Position numbers and translations under genes: made by a program
DNA from: Mongoliitalea lutea
Lineage (GTDB): Bacteria > Bacteroidota > Bacteroidia > Cytophagales > Cyclobacteriaceae
Length of the DNA: 64,000 nt
NCBI RefSeq assembly: GCF_014652135.1
Contig: NZ_BMYF01000016.1
Location: forward strand, 53,961 to 117,960
Reading direction: 5' to 3'
The notes under the pieces: model-generated
The model's database searches: none
What the model was told of the DNA's origin: nothing
What the model saw: only the letters and a program-made list of their open reading frames with translations
Shown: positions 55,361 through 64,000 of the stretch, one piece after another
Position numbering within the stretch: the first letter of the stretch is position 1
Layout of the letters: each line of letters opens with the position of its first letter

Positions 55361-56159
55361 ATGTCATTAATTGGAGTTTGCTGTAATCTTCAATCAATGT
55401 GTTATGCCCTGATTCTAATTCTAACCGTTGTATTTGAGGGATTTTGGAACTGAATTTTTCGAGATTCTCCGATGTGACCATTTTGTCATATTTCCCTGTC
55501 ACCAAAGTGATAGGAGTTTTGCTTAGTTTTAGTTGCTGGATAATTGTACCTAGTTCAGGTTGCAAGGTTTTAAAAACATTCCAAGTGAAATAGACTTGTG
55601 CCCGCATCGTACGAGTCTGCATTTGAGATTTTACAAATTTGATAAAACTGGATTCCAATAATCCCAAACGATATAGGATATCCATGATCTTGAAAAATCG
55701 CTCAGGATGGAATACTACATGCTTGAATAAGCGATTGAAAATCCCGGGAAAGGTGGCCATATTGTACCAAAATCCTGTTTTAATTCCATCAGGAGCCATC
55801 AACAACAAGGACTGTACATAGTTTGGGAATAATTCGTAACTCACTAAGCTAAACTTTCCTCCCATGCTGTATCCTACTAAGTGGAACTTTTCAAAATTTT
55901 CCTGTTGCATCAATTGCAAAAAAATTGATCTCCAGATTTCCTTGGTTAATTTTTGGTCTACGCTATTCCAACTACTCTGCCCATGATAAAATATATCGAT
56001 AACAAGAAAAGTTTCATCGGCTTTTCTAAGAGGTAAAAATGACTGATAAGCTTTGCTACTTTGACCAAAACCGTGGAATAGCAAATAGATGTTTTTCCCG
56101 TTGCCATGTTTGTAGTAAACCAAGTCACCAAAACTTGTCTGTAGAAATAAGGTTTTCAT
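55359..56159 (-). CDS. Alpha/beta hydrolase
   Basis: A 266-residue alpha/beta-fold hydrolase without a signal peptide. 'YLLFHGFGQSSKAY' contains the oxyanion HG motif, and the nucleophile is the S of 'LVGYSMGGKFSL'. A late D in 'VTGKYDKMV' and H in 'LESGHNTLI' fit the triad. The substrate is unknown. It is divergent from the efflux regulator gene. Confidence 0.88.
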   Translation of the reverse strand: MKTLFLQTSFGDLVYYKHGNGKNIYLLFHGFGQSSKAYQSFLPLRKADETFLVIDIFYHGQSSWNSVDQKLTKEIWRSIFLQLMQQENFEKFHLVGYSMGGKFSLVSYELFPNYVQSLLLMAPDGIKTGFWYNMATFPGIFNRLFKHVVFHPERFFKIMDILYRLGLLESSFIKFVKSQMQTRTMRAQVYFTWNVFKTLQPELGTIIQQLKLSKTPITLVTGKYDKMVTSENLEKFSSKIPQIQRLELESGHNTLIEDYSKLQLMT

Positions 56160-56380
56160 GATTCAAAATTAAAGGAATTATTTCATTTTCATAGTGAAAT
56201 TTATCTAATAAATATTGTGTATACATGGAATTTAATTTGGTTAAATTCGTTTTTTAGTTATTTTTCGATCATGTTATGAAGGCTAATTTTTGTTTTTCAG
56301 AAATTTTTTTTGAAAAAAACTTAAGAAACTTTGAACTCACGTATAGTTTCCTGAGTTTAATTTTTCAAATTTGCACCCGA

Positions 56381-56989
56381 ATGGAGACCAAAGAAAAAAT
56401 AATAGAAACTGCCGAAGACTTGTTTATGAAGTTTGGAGTCAGGTCGGTTACCATGGATGATATCGCAAGACAAGCGGGTATTTCAAAAAAAACGATTTAT
56501 CAGGAGTTTGCAGATAAAAACCAATTGGTATTTGAGACCTTTTCCCAAGCCTTGGAAAAAGATAAGTGTAGGCTAGAAGAGTATCCAGGAATCGATCAGG
56601 GAGTGATTTCCCATATGGTCGGTATGAGTGCTTATATCCGTAAGCGATTTGCCGATTTTAATCCTCTCGTAATGAATGAAATCCAACGGTATTTTCCCCA
56701 ATGTTGGCAATTGTTTGAAGATTTCAAGCAGGAGTTTGTCTTCAAAGAGATTGTGGAAGTTTTGGATAAGGGAAAAGAAGAAGGTGTTTTCAGAGCGGAA
56801 ATCAATTCTGAAATTTTGGCTTACCTACGGATGGAACAAATGGATAGCTTATTTGATCCGATCAAATTCCCTCCTTCAAAATTTAATTTAATTGAATTGC
56901 ACCTGGAAGTATTCGAACACTTCCTCTATGGCATATTAACAGAATCAGGAAAACAAGCATATCTAAACCAAAAACACACCATCGCATGA
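56381..56989 (+). CDS. TetR-family regulator of the RND efflux operon
   Basis: A 202-residue TetR/AcrR regulator from the ATG at 56381 ('METKEKIIETAEDLFMKFG'). The HTH is at about 25-47 ('TMDDIARQAGISKKTIYQEF'). The frame is open from 56276, but that 35-residue extension is not family-like and CAAATTTG (56366-56373, one mismatch to TAnnTTTG) sits in it, so a very short leader or leaderless mRNA is likely. Its TGA overlaps the ATG of the tolC-like gene, so it is part of the operon it presumably controls. Confidence 0.92.
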   Translation: METKEKIIETAEDLFMKFGVRSVTMDDIARQAGISKKTIYQEFADKNQLVFETFSQALEKDKCRLEEYPGIDQGVISHMVGMSAYIRKRFADFNPLVMNEIQRYFPQCWQLFEDFKQEFVFKEIVEVLDKGKEEGVFRAEINSEILAYLRMEQMDSLFDPIKFPPSKFNLIELHLEVFEHFLYGILTESGKQAYLNQKHTIA

Positions 56990-58347
56990 AAACCGTGATA
57001 AAAGGGCTTGCAATAACCTTGTTGTTGCTTTTCCAACTTGTCAGTCCTCCACAACTATCGGCTCAAAACACCGTGGTTTTTACCCTTGAGGAGGCTATAT
57101 CCTATGCCTTGCAAAACAACCCAGATGCCAAAAATGCAGCCTTGGAGTTGTTGGCATCGAAGGCAATTATTCGTCAAAACTTGGCATCGGGTTTACCGCA
57201 AATCAACGGTACGCTTGATTTTACATACAACGCCGCTATTCCTGTAATCTTTCTACCTAATATTGAAGGAACTCCATTTTTTGACCCAAATAATTCAGCA
57301 GATGTTGTAGAATTAAGGTTTGGGGTTGATTTTCAATCTGGATTAGGAGTGAGGGTAGATCAGATGATATTTGATGGGTCCTATTTTGTGGGCTTGAAGG
57401 CAGCCAAGACATTGAATATTTTGACAGCGTTTGATAAGGAGAAGGCTGAAATTGATGTTCGTGAGACTATCAAAAAAGCGTATTTCACAGTCTTGGTCAA
57501 TGATGAGCGCAGACGCATTTTTGAGGTTAATTTGGAGAGAGTTGAAACGTTGTTGAGAGAAACTGAAGCACTTTACGAAGCTGGTTTCGTTGAAAAAATT
57601 GATGTCAGTAGAACCAAAGTTCAGCGGAATAACCTAAAAACTGAATTGGATAAAATTGTAGCTGCTACTGCAATCAGCGTGGAGGTATTAAAGTTACAAA
57701 TGGGACTTCCAACAGATTATATACTCGAAGTGGCAGAAACTATCCGAGATTTCAATAATCTAGCCGAGGTGACAGAGCTCCTGACTGCTGACATGACCCG
57801 GAGAGTAGAATTGGATCAGTTGAAGACGAATATGGATTTGACCCGTTTGGATCTAAAAAATAATCAAATCCAATACATGCCTAATTTGAATGCTTTCTTG
57901 ACTTACAACCGATCAGGTGCTTCTTTGGCTTTACCAGAGCTGTATAGAAATGATTGGTTTACGGCTGCCTTTATAGGTTTCAACCTAAGTATTCCAATTT
58001 TTGATGGCTTTTCCAAAGCTGCACGTATTCAGCAAAATAGAGTGCAATTGAGGCAGTTAGAGAATCAGCAGAACTTCCTTAAGCGCTCTTTCGAAGTAGA
58101 GGTTTACCAGGCTAAAGTGAATTTGAGAAATTCAGTTGCTTCTCTACAGTTACAAGCAGAAAATATGGAGCTCGCTTTAGAGGTATTTGAAATGGCAAAA
58201 ATCAAATTCCAAGAAGGAGTGGGGTCCAACCTCGAAGTGGTAGATGCCGATTCTGCGCTCAAAGAAGCCGAAACAAACTATTTCGCAGCGCTATATGATG
58301 CCTTAATTGCTAAAGTGGATTTGGAAAAGGCACTTGGACTATTATAA
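56986..58347 (+). CDS. TolC-family outer-membrane efflux protein
   Basis: A 453-residue outer-membrane factor with a signal peptide (cleavage near 'LSAQN', residue 26). Two OEP repeats are visible: 'FTLEEAISYALQNNPDAKNA' start and a second repeat from about 230, each with long heptad-like helices. 'QIPNGTLDFTY' style strands build the channel barrel. It forms the exit duct of the tripartite pump with the next two genes. It overlaps the regulator gene by 4 nt and the adaptor gene by 1 nt (TAATG). Confidence 0.93.
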   Translation: MKTVIKGLAITLLLLFQLVSPPQLSAQNTVVFTLEEAISYALQNNPDAKNAALELLASKAIIRQNLASGLPQINGTLDFTYNAAIPVIFLPNIEGTPFFDPNNSADVVELRFGVDFQSGLGVRVDQMIFDGSYFVGLKAAKTLNILTAFDKEKAEIDVRETIKKAYFTVLVNDERRRIFEVNLERVETLLRETEALYEAGFVEKIDVSRTKVQRNNLKTELDKIVAATAISVEVLKLQMGLPTDYILEVAETIRDFNNLAEVTELLTADMTRRVELDQLKTNMDLTRLDLKNNQIQYMPNLNAFLTYNRSGASLALPELYRNDWFTAAFIGFNLSIPIFDGFSKAARIQQNRVQLRQLENQQNFLKRSFEVEVYQAKVNLRNSVASLQLQAENMELALEVFEMAKIKFQEGVGSNLEVVDADSALKEAETNYFAALYDALIAKVDLEKALGLL

Positions 58348-59510
58348 TGAAAACTAACACAAGCATTTACACCAACAGATATATGAAAACCTATTCATCA
58401 CTTATTTTGATACTACTGACAGTGGTAGCTTTCTCTTGCGGGAAAAAAGATGAGCTCACTGTAAAGAAAGATGAGTTAGCATCCTTGAAAAAAGATGCCA
58501 ATGAGCTTCGATTAAAAATTGAAGCTTTGGAAAAGGAAATTTCTTTGCTAGACCCTGAGTTTGGTCTTGCCAATAGAAAAGCAGTATTAATTTCTACCAT
58601 TCAGCCTACCGTTGGAAAATTTGAAAACTATGTAGAGGTAGCTGGTTCGGTCCTTTCCAAGAAAAACGTGAATATCTCAGGAGAGGTATCGGGAAGAGTG
58701 ACAGAAGTGATTGCTATTGAAGGGATGCAGGTGGCTAAAGGTCAAGTAATGGCCCGAATCGACTCTGAGTCCATCCAGAGAAATATGGAAGAAGTTCAAA
58801 AGCAATTGGAGCTTGCCACTATTGTATTCGAAAAGCAAGAGCGCTTGTGGAATCAGCAGATTGGTACAGAGTTACAGTTTTTGGAAGCAAAAAACAGAAA
58901 AGAGACATTGGAAAAAAACTTGGCATCTCTACGCACCCAGGAGTCTAGAACCTTGGTCAGAGCACCATTCAATGGAACAGTGGAGTCCGTACAAGTTCGT
59001 TTGGGTGAATTGGTACAGCCAGGGTCTCCTATGTTCCAATTTGTAGGCGTGAGCGAATTGTATGTGGAAGCAGATGTTTCCGAGCGCTACATAGGAGTGA
59101 TTAGCAGAGGTGATTCTGTGGAGATTTCTTTCCCATCTATCAATGAGTCTTTTAGAACGAAAGTATCAGCCGTGGGTTCTATCATCAATCCAAACAATCG
59201 TACCTTCAAAGTCGAGGTCTTTTTGCCTAATCTTCCTAACGTAAAGCCAAATATGGTTTCAGTATTGAAAATCAAGGATTACGAGGTGGATGAAGCTGTC
59301 AAAGTTCCTAATTATTTGATTTTGCAGGATAACAGAGGTGAATATGTATTTATCGTAGAAGATGGCTTGAGTAAAAAACGCTATATCAAGCGTGGAAGAA
59401 CGTATAAAGACCGCTCTGAAATCGTGGAAGGATTGACGGGGACAGAAACCTTGGTTGATAAGGGATTCAGAGAGGTAGGTGATAATTTTTCAGTAACCAT
59501 TGCAGCTTAA
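58347..59510 (+). CDS. RND efflux periplasmic adaptor (membrane fusion protein)
   Basis: A 387-residue adaptor; the internal ATG at 58383 ('MKTYSSLILILLTVV') gives a neater lipoprotein signal (lipobox 'VAFSC'). A helical stretch with heptads (about 44-75) precedes the lipoyl/hairpin part: 'VNISGEVSGRVTEVIAIEGMQVAKG' (quoted as 'GEVSGRVTEVIAIEG') and the pairing 'LVRAPFNGTVESVQVRLGELV' ('RAPFNGTVESVQVRLGE'). Beta-barrel and membrane-proximal domains follow. It links the inner-membrane pump to the TolC-like channel. It is 6 nt before the pump gene. Confidence 0.93.
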   Translation: MKTNTSIYTNRYMKTYSSLILILLTVVAFSCGKKDELTVKKDELASLKKDANELRLKIEALEKEISLLDPEFGLANRKAVLISTIQPTVGKFENYVEVAGSVLSKKNVNISGEVSGRVTEVIAIEGMQVAKGQVMARIDSESIQRNMEEVQKQLELATIVFEKQERLWNQQIGTELQFLEAKNRKETLEKNLASLRTQESRTLVRAPFNGTVESVQVRLGELVQPGSPMFQFVGVSELYVEADVSERYIGVISRGDSVEISFPSINESFRTKVSAVGSIINPNNRTFKVEVFLPNLPNVKPNMVSVLKIKDYEVDEAVKVPNYLILQDNRGEYVFIVEDGLSKKRYIKRGRTYKDRSEIVEGLTGTETLVDKGFREVGDNFSVTIAA

Positions 59511-59516
59511 GTAAAC

Positions 59517-62500
59517 ATGTCTCAAGAAAACCAACCCAAGAAAGTCGTCCGTGAGTTTGGGCTGAGCTCGCTTTCGGTAGACAATCAGACCTCTGTGGTC
59601 ATTTTGGCAGTCATCATTACCGTGTTGGGAATTTTGGCTTATCGCACCATGCCCAAAGAGTCATTTCCTGAGATTGTGATTCCTACAGTCTACGTAGGTA
59701 CAGCCTATCCTGGTAATTCTCCTGTGGATATGGAGAATTTGATTACACGTCCGATTGAAAAGGAACTGAAGTCTATCAATAACATCAAAAATATTAAATC
59801 CACATCCGTTCAGGATTTCTCTTCTGTGGTGGTGGAGTTTAATCCAGGTGTTGAAATTTCCAAAGCGATTCAGGATGTGAAAGATGCAGTGGATAAGGCT
59901 AAAAGTGAATTGCCAACTGATTTGGATCAGGATCCTGATGTGATTGAAGTGAATACTTCTGATTTCCCAATCATGAACGTGAACCTTTCGGGAAATTACA
60001 CAGAAGAAGAGTTGAAGAAATTTGGGGAGTATTTGGAAGATGAAATCGAAAAGCTTCCAGAAATCTCCAAGGCTGAACTTCGTGGTACTGTAGAGCGGGA
60101 AATCAGAATTGATGCAGATATTTTCAAAATGGAGGCCTTAGGAGTTTCCTTTTCGGATATCTCAGAAGCTGTTTCCCAAGAAAATGTAACCATTTCCGGG
60201 GGTAATATTTTGGATGGGGAGTTTAGACGATCGCTTCGTATCACGGGAGAGTTTACGGATCCAAGTGAATTGAATGGCATTATTGTCAAAACAGAGAACC
60301 AAAAAATTGTTTACTTGGAGGATGTGGCAGAAGTTCGGGATACCTACAAAGAACGCGAGTCATATGCCCGTAGCAATAAGCTTCCTGTGGTCACGGTAAA
60401 TGTGGTCAAAAGAAGTGGAGAAAACTTACTAGATGCTGCTGACAAGATTAAAGGAATCATAGAAAATGCAAAAGCCAATCGATTTCCGCCAGACCTGGAA
60501 GTAAGCATTACCAATGATCAGTCCAAAAATACCCGTTCCCAGGTCAATGACTTGGAAAACTCCATCATCTTCGGGGTAATTCTCGTGGTATTGGTCTTGA
60601 TGTTCTTCTTGGGTTTTAGAAATGCCTTATTCGTAGGGATTGCTATTCCGCTTTCCATGTTTATTTCATTCTTGGTTCTGAATTCTTTTGGCATTACGCT
60701 CAACTTGATGGTATTGTTTGCCTTGATTTTGGCTTTGGGGATGTTGGTGGATAATGGAATTGTGGTAGTAGAAAATATCTACCGTTTGATGCAGGAAGGC
60801 TTAAGCCCCATCCGTGCAGCAAAAGAAGGGGTAGGAGAGGTTGCTTGGCCAATCATTACATCTACAGCTACAACATTGGCAGCTTTTATGCCATTGGCTT
60901 TTTGGGATGATATCATTGGAGAGTTTATGAAGTACTTGCCTATCACCTTGATCATCGTATTATCATCCTCCTTATTTGTTGCTTTGGTCGTGAATCCTGT
61001 TCTAACATCATTGTTTATGAAAATACAAGATGTGGAATCAGTTAAACCCAAAACGAAAAATCTAATTGTAGCAGTTGTTTTCGGGGTGATGTCGATTATC
61101 AGTTTCTTGGCAGGTTCGATCACTTTCGGGAATTTATTTGGTATTGTAGCGATTCTGACGGTATTCAATGTGTATGCCTTAAGACCTGCCATCCGCTGGT
61201 TCCAAAATGTATTTTTGGTCAGATTAGAAAACTTGTATGAGAGTACCTTGAAGTTTGCTCTGAGGGGCTACAATCCTTATTTCTTCTTTGCAGGCGTTAA
61301 TTTATTGTTGGTTTTATCCATTGTGCTATTGGGTGTAAGAGCTCCGAAAGTGCTGTTTTTCCCTGATAATCAACCTGCTCTTGTCAATGTGTTTATTGAG
61401 AATCCTATTGGTACGGATACAGAGGCTACCAATGCATTTATGTTGGGTATGGAGGATGAGTTGTTACAATTGATGGAGCCTTACAGCGATGTGGTGGAGT
61501 CTATCATTTCTCAGGTTGGACAAGGTACGGGTGATCAGTCTGAAGGCCCAAGCACAGCCAATACTCCACATAAAGCAAAAGTGACAATCAGTTTTGTGGA
61601 GTATCAGTACAGACAGGGTGTAAACACGAATAAAATCATGGAAGAAATCCGTGCCATGGTGGAAAAATATCCTGGGGTGTTGATTACGGTTGATAAACAA
61701 CGTAACGGTCCTCCGGTAGGCAAGCCAATCAATATTGAGGTGAGTGGAGAGGATTTTGAAAAATTGATTTTGTTTGAAAATCAGTTCAGAGAAGCCTTGG
61801 TATCAGCTAATATCCCAGGTATTGAAGAGTTGAAATCCGATCTGGAGTTGGGAAGTCCAGAAGTGATTCTGAAGATTGACCGTGAAAAAGCACGAAGATT
61901 TGGTTTGTCTACTTCTCAAATCGCCAGTGAACTGCGTACAGCTTTATTTGGTCAGGAAGTTTCCAAATACAAGGAAGGTGAAGATGATTATCCTATTCAG
62001 TTGAGACTGAAAGATGAATATCGCTATGATTTAGCTTCATTGGTCAATAAAAAAATCAACTTTAGAGATAAGTTGGGTAACAAAAAAGAAGTGCCGATTT
62101 CAGCAGTTGCGGACTTGGAATATGGGTCTACTTTTGGTTCGGTCAAAAGGAAAGATCTGAATAAAGTGATCACGATTTTCTCCAATGTCTTGGACGGTTT
62201 CAATCCAACGGAAATTAATAATGAGTTGAAGCAATTGGTGGCTAATTATTCCATACCAGATGGCATCAATGTTAAGTTTACAGGAGAACAAGAAGAGCAA
62301 GCTAAATCAACTGCGTTCTTATTGAGAGCCCTATTTATCGCTGTTTCGGTTATCTTCTTGATCATTGTTGCACAATTTAACTCTGTAACTACTCCATTCA
62401 TTATCATGGCTTCTGTAGTCTTGAGTACTATCGGTGTATTCCTTGGTTTGGTTATTTTCAATATGGACTTTGTCGTGATTATGACCGGTATCGGGATTAT

Positions 62501-62921
62501 TTCCTTGGCAGGGGTAGTGGTTAATAATGCCATTGTTTTGATTGACTACACCAATTTGGTGAGGGAGCGTAGACGAGAAGAATTGGGTATCAAAGAAGGA
62601 GAGTACCTTTCCTATGATGAGTTGCTCAGCAGTATTGTGCAAGGTGGGAAAACCCGTTTAAGACCCGTGTTGCTGACAGCGATTACCACTGTCTTGGGTT
62701 TGATTCCATTGGCAATCGGGATGAATATCAACTTTGCGACATTGCTCAGTCAATTTGACCCACAGTTCTACATTGGTGGGGATAATGCAGACTTCTGGGG
62801 GCCAATGGCATGGACTGTAATATTTGGTCTAACCTTTGCAACCTTCCTTACGTTAGTTATCGTACCTGTCATGTATTTGTTGGCGGATAAACTGAATATG
62901 CTTTTTCGCAAATTAAAATAA
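59517..62921 (+). CDS. RND-family efflux pump, inner-membrane subunit
   Basis: An 1134-residue AcrB/MdtB-type transporter (HAE1 group), longer than the usual about 1030-1050. Transmembrane helices TM1 and TM2-6, two large periplasmic loops and TM7-12 are evident. In TM4 the proton-relay pair is D412-N413 ('GMLVDNGIVVVENI'), where AcrB has DD, and in TM10 the AcrB lysine is replaced by N1003 ('GVVVNNAIVLIDY'), as in several non-AcrB subgroups. About 513-555 holds two additional hydrophobic segments between TM6 and TM7, and a longer loop precedes TM12. The substrate is unknown; drugs or envelope compounds are likely. Confidence 0.95.
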   Translation: MSQENQPKKVVREFGLSSLSVDNQTSVVILAVIITVLGILAYRTMPKESFPEIVIPTVYVGTAYPGNSPVDMENLITRPIEKELKSINNIKNIKSTSVQDFSSVVVEFNPGVEISKAIQDVKDAVDKAKSELPTDLDQDPDVIEVNTSDFPIMNVNLSGNYTEEELKKFGEYLEDEIEKLPEISKAELRGTVEREIRIDADIFKMEALGVSFSDISEAVSQENVTISGGNILDGEFRRSLRITGEFTDPSELNGIIVKTENQKIVYLEDVAEVRDTYKERESYARSNKLPVVTVNVVKRSGENLLDAADKIKGIIENAKANRFPPDLEVSITNDQSKNTRSQVNDLENSIIFGVILVVLVLMFFLGFRNALFVGIAIPLSMFISFLVLNSFGITLNLMVLFALILALGMLVDNGIVVVENIYRLMQEGLSPIRAAKEGVGEVAWPIITSTATTLAAFMPLAFWDDIIGEFMKYLPITLIIVLSSSLFVALVVNPVLTSLFMKIQDVESVKPKTKNLIVAVVFGVMSIISFLAGSITFGNLFGIVAILTVFNVYALRPAIRWFQNVFLVRLENLYESTLKFALRGYNPYFFFAGVNLLLVLSIVLLGVRAPKVLFFPDNQPALVNVFIENPIGTDTEATNAFMLGMEDELLQLMEPYSDVVESIISQVGQGTGDQSEGPSTANTPHKAKVTISFVEYQYRQGVNTNKIMEEIRAMVEKYPGVLITVDKQRNGPPVGKPINIEVSGEDFEKLILFENQFREALVSANIPGIEELKSDLELGSPEVILKIDREKARRFGLSTSQIASELRTALFGQEVSKYKEGEDDYPIQLRLKDEYRYDLASLVNKKINFRDKLGNKKEVPISAVADLEYGSTFGSVKRKDLNKVITIFSNVLDGFNPTEINNELKQLVANYSIPDGINVKFTGEQEEQAKSTAFLLRALFIAVSVIFLIIVAQFNSVTTPFIIMASVVLSTIGVFLGLVIFNMDFVVIMTGIGIISLAGVVVNNAIVLIDYTNLVRERRREELGIKEGEYLSYDELLSSIVQGGKTRLRPVLLTAITTVLGLIPLAIGMNINFATLLSQFDPQFYIGGDNADFWGPMAWTVIFGLTFATFLTLVIVPVMYLLADKLNMLFRKLK

Positions 62922-62957
62922 CATGATTTAATAAAGGTTGGTGGTTTTTAATTGTTT

Positions 62958-62990
62958 AAACCCTTGGGTAAATAACCCAAGGGTTTTTTA
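62958..62990 (+). terminator. Intrinsic terminator of the RND operon
   Basis: AAACCCTTGGGT / ACCCAAGGGTTT perfect 12-bp stem, 5-nt loop, followed by TTTTATT. Confidence 0.9.
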
Positions 62991-63045
62991 TTAAGTGTTA
63001 GGTGATTTTATACTTTATCAAACTGTTCCAAAAGGGTTTTTTGAC

Positions 63046-63053
63046 TACTTTTG
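63046..63053 (+). promoter_or_regulatory. -7 box of the nusG-like gene
   Basis: TACTTTTG matches TAnnTTTG exactly. A start near 63060 leaves a leader of about 15 nt to the ATG at 63075. No good -33 TTG is seen, so activity may need an activator. Confidence 0.5.
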
Positions 63054-63074
63054 AGAACAATTTGTACAACTATT

Positions 63075-63575
63075 ATGAATGATTTGAAGTGGTATGTGCT
63101 GTACACAACTTCCCGTGCAGAGAAAAAAGTAGCTCAAAGACTAAGAGAAAAAGGTTTGGAGGTCTATCTGCCCATTATTGAAGAGTTGCGTCAATGGTCA
63201 GATAGAAAGAAAAAAGTTCAAAAGGCATTATTTAATGGATATCTATTTGTCAAAACCTCCAGAGCTAATTTATGGGAGTCCCTTCAGGTACCTGGAGCGG
63301 TGAAATTTGTGCATTTTGCGGGGGAACACGCTACAGTACGTGAAGAAGAAATTGAGACTATTCAGCGTATTTTGGAAACAGGTGTCGCTGTAGAAACAGA
63401 GTCTGGAGAAATTGAAAAAGGGCAGCAGGTGAAAATTGTTGGTGGGGCTTTGGAAGGAATGGAAGGGGAGTGTATCAACAAAGGAAATAAAGACTATTTC
63501 ATTATCCGCATCCCAGGAATTGCCCAAAATATGTTGGTGAATATCCCTCGTAAGTTTTTACAGGTTATGGCTTAA
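63075..63575 (+). CDS. Specialised NusG / UpxY-like transcription antiterminator
   Basis: A 166-residue NusG paralogue from the ATG at 63075 ('MNDLKWYVLYTTSRAEKKVA'); an ATG at 63051 is upstream of the likely transcription start. It has a NusG N-terminal domain ('WYVLYT...AEKKVAQRLREKGLEVYLP', 'ALFNGYLFVKT', 'GAVKFVHFAGEHA') and a C-terminal KOW domain ('EKGQQVKIVGGALEGMEGE'). Relatives (UpxY, RfaH, LoaP) start capsule or exopolysaccharide operons and prevent early termination. It probably heads such a locus beyond the right edge. Confidence 0.88.
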   Translation: MNDLKWYVLYTTSRAEKKVAQRLREKGLEVYLPIIEELRQWSDRKKKVQKALFNGYLFVKTSRANLWESLQVPGAVKFVHFAGEHATVREEEIETIQRILETGVAVETESGEIEKGQQVKIVGGALEGMEGECINKGNKDYFIIRIPGIAQNMLVNIPRKFLQVMA

Positions 63576-63779
63576 TATTCCCAAATTCCTTTGGGGACGA
63601 TTTCTAGTACGTGCCCAAAAGGATCTTCAAAATAAGACAGAAGTGCCGCATCGGAAGAAGATATGCCTTCCTTCTACTTTAGAAATTACAGGCATTTCTA
63701 GGACGTCTCCATAGAAATCCTCTGCCACATCCAAGTCGGAAATGTACAGGCAAACTTCTTTTATTTGTGTGAATTTCAT
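63572..63779 (-). pseudogene. VOC (glyoxalase)-family gene with an internal deletion
   Basis: Start at 63779: 'MKFTQIKEVCLYISDLDVAE' then 'DFYGDVLEMPV' and 'GRHIFFRCGTSVL', the N-terminal half of a VOC/glyoxalase-like module, then a stop codon. In the next frame 'SYFEDPFGHVLEIVPKGIWE' is the C-terminal end of such proteins, finishing at 63572. The middle (about 45-55 codons) is missing, joining the two frames. The gene is therefore broken. It overlaps the end of the nusG-like gene by 4 nt. Confidence 0.85.
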
Positions 63780-63898
63780 CAAATTAAGCTAACAAATAAA
63801 GCAGGTTTGTCCAATCAAATTTGCTTGAGTATGCATCTTTGAGTTTAAATGGTTAATTTTTTAGTTGCTTTGGTGAAACTTAATTTTTAAATTTAAAA

Positions 63899-63930
63899 CA
63901 CTAGTGTCCGACTAAAGTCGGCCATTAGTG
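63899..63930. repeat. Unexplained 14-bp-arm inverted repeat
   Basis: CACTAGTGTCCGAC-TAAA-GTCGGCCATTAGTG: 12 of 14 positions pair around a 4-nt loop. There is no T-run. It could be an IS end remnant, a REP-type element of another family, or an RNA structure at the start of the next locus. The rest of 63780-64000 holds nothing else I can support. Confidence 0.5.
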
Positions 63931-64000
63931 AAAATTGTTTGAAAGGAATAAATATAGCTACTCTTTCTGTTATGAATGAAAAGTAAGCCCCTATGTTGGA

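Noticed and set aside
56276..56380. Longer N-terminus of the efflux TetR regulator
   Set aside because: The 35 residues are not TetR-like, and a promoter-like CAAATTTG box sits just before the ATG at 56381.

Overview
This is chromosomal DNA of a Bacteroidota bacterium, most likely a Cytophagales/Cyclobacteriaceae member. The lineage call rests on the moderate-to-low GC content, Bacteroidota-type promoter motifs (TAnnTTTG about 20 bp downstream of TTTG) before several genes, weak Shine-Dalgarno signals, many lipoproteins, and gene orders typical of the phylum: ftsX-DUF3098-uppP-truB-ribF, DUF59 and bacilliredoxin genes after suf, and a DUF6913-like gene beside dapA. The species is not identifiable from sequence reading alone.

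Layout. 1-7.8 kb: a cut-off secreted protein, a small exported protein, a possible small RNA, an Lrp/AsnC regulator, then a complete Fe-S assembly operon sufBCDSE-sufT-brxB. 8-17.4 kb: citrate synthase, acyl-CoA-binding protein, DEAD-box RNA helicase, then a plus-strand run with rsmE, a c-type cytochrome lipoprotein, an esterase, leucyl aminopeptidase, an ATP-grasp enzyme and a CDGSH protein. 17.5-23.1 kb, minus strand: pdeM, ftsX, DUF3098, uppP, truB, ribF, scoA, scoB. 23.2-27.8 kb: DUF2147, xseBA and katG. 27.8-30 kb: ten tandem ~171-bp units rich in hairpins, ending 3 bp from the stop codon of a single-domain HUH (Y1, REP-associated-like) transposase. 30-36.8 kb: dapA, DUF6913, an unusually long ligA, a TetR regulator and metG. 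36.8-44.7 kb: an accessory stretch with an IS256-family element, three copies of a ~255-bp dispersed intergenic repeat, two long imperfect hairpins, penicillin acylase, TraB/GumN and a SoxB-like phosphoesterase. 44.8-56.2 kb: exported hydrolases (PhoPQ-regulated type, M14 peptidase, S41 peptidase, MBL-fold enzyme, Tat-exported Dabb protein), unrecognised lipoproteins and a toxin-gene fragment. 56.3-62.9 kb: a TetR-controlled RND efflux operon. 63-64 kb: a specialised NusG (UpxY/RfaH-like) and an internally deleted VOC gene.

How it fits together. Most of the window is core metabolism and housekeeping (Fe-S clusters, TCA entry, isoprenoid-carrier recycling, flavins, ketone-body CoA transfer, lysine synthesis, DNA ligation, Met-tRNA charging) in short operons ended by clear intrinsic terminators. 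The strongest candidate for an under-described system is the hairpin array plus adjacent HUH transposase at 27.8-30.0 kb. In each unit two hairpins are inverted copies of one element and a third has a different flank, as in bacterial REP/BIME arrays with their RAYT transposase. Other items worth follow-up are a ~148-residue insertion in the HhH region of LigA, two extra membrane helices in the RND pump, the orphan terminator near 770 implying a small RNA, the 255-bp dispersed repeats and the two decayed genes.
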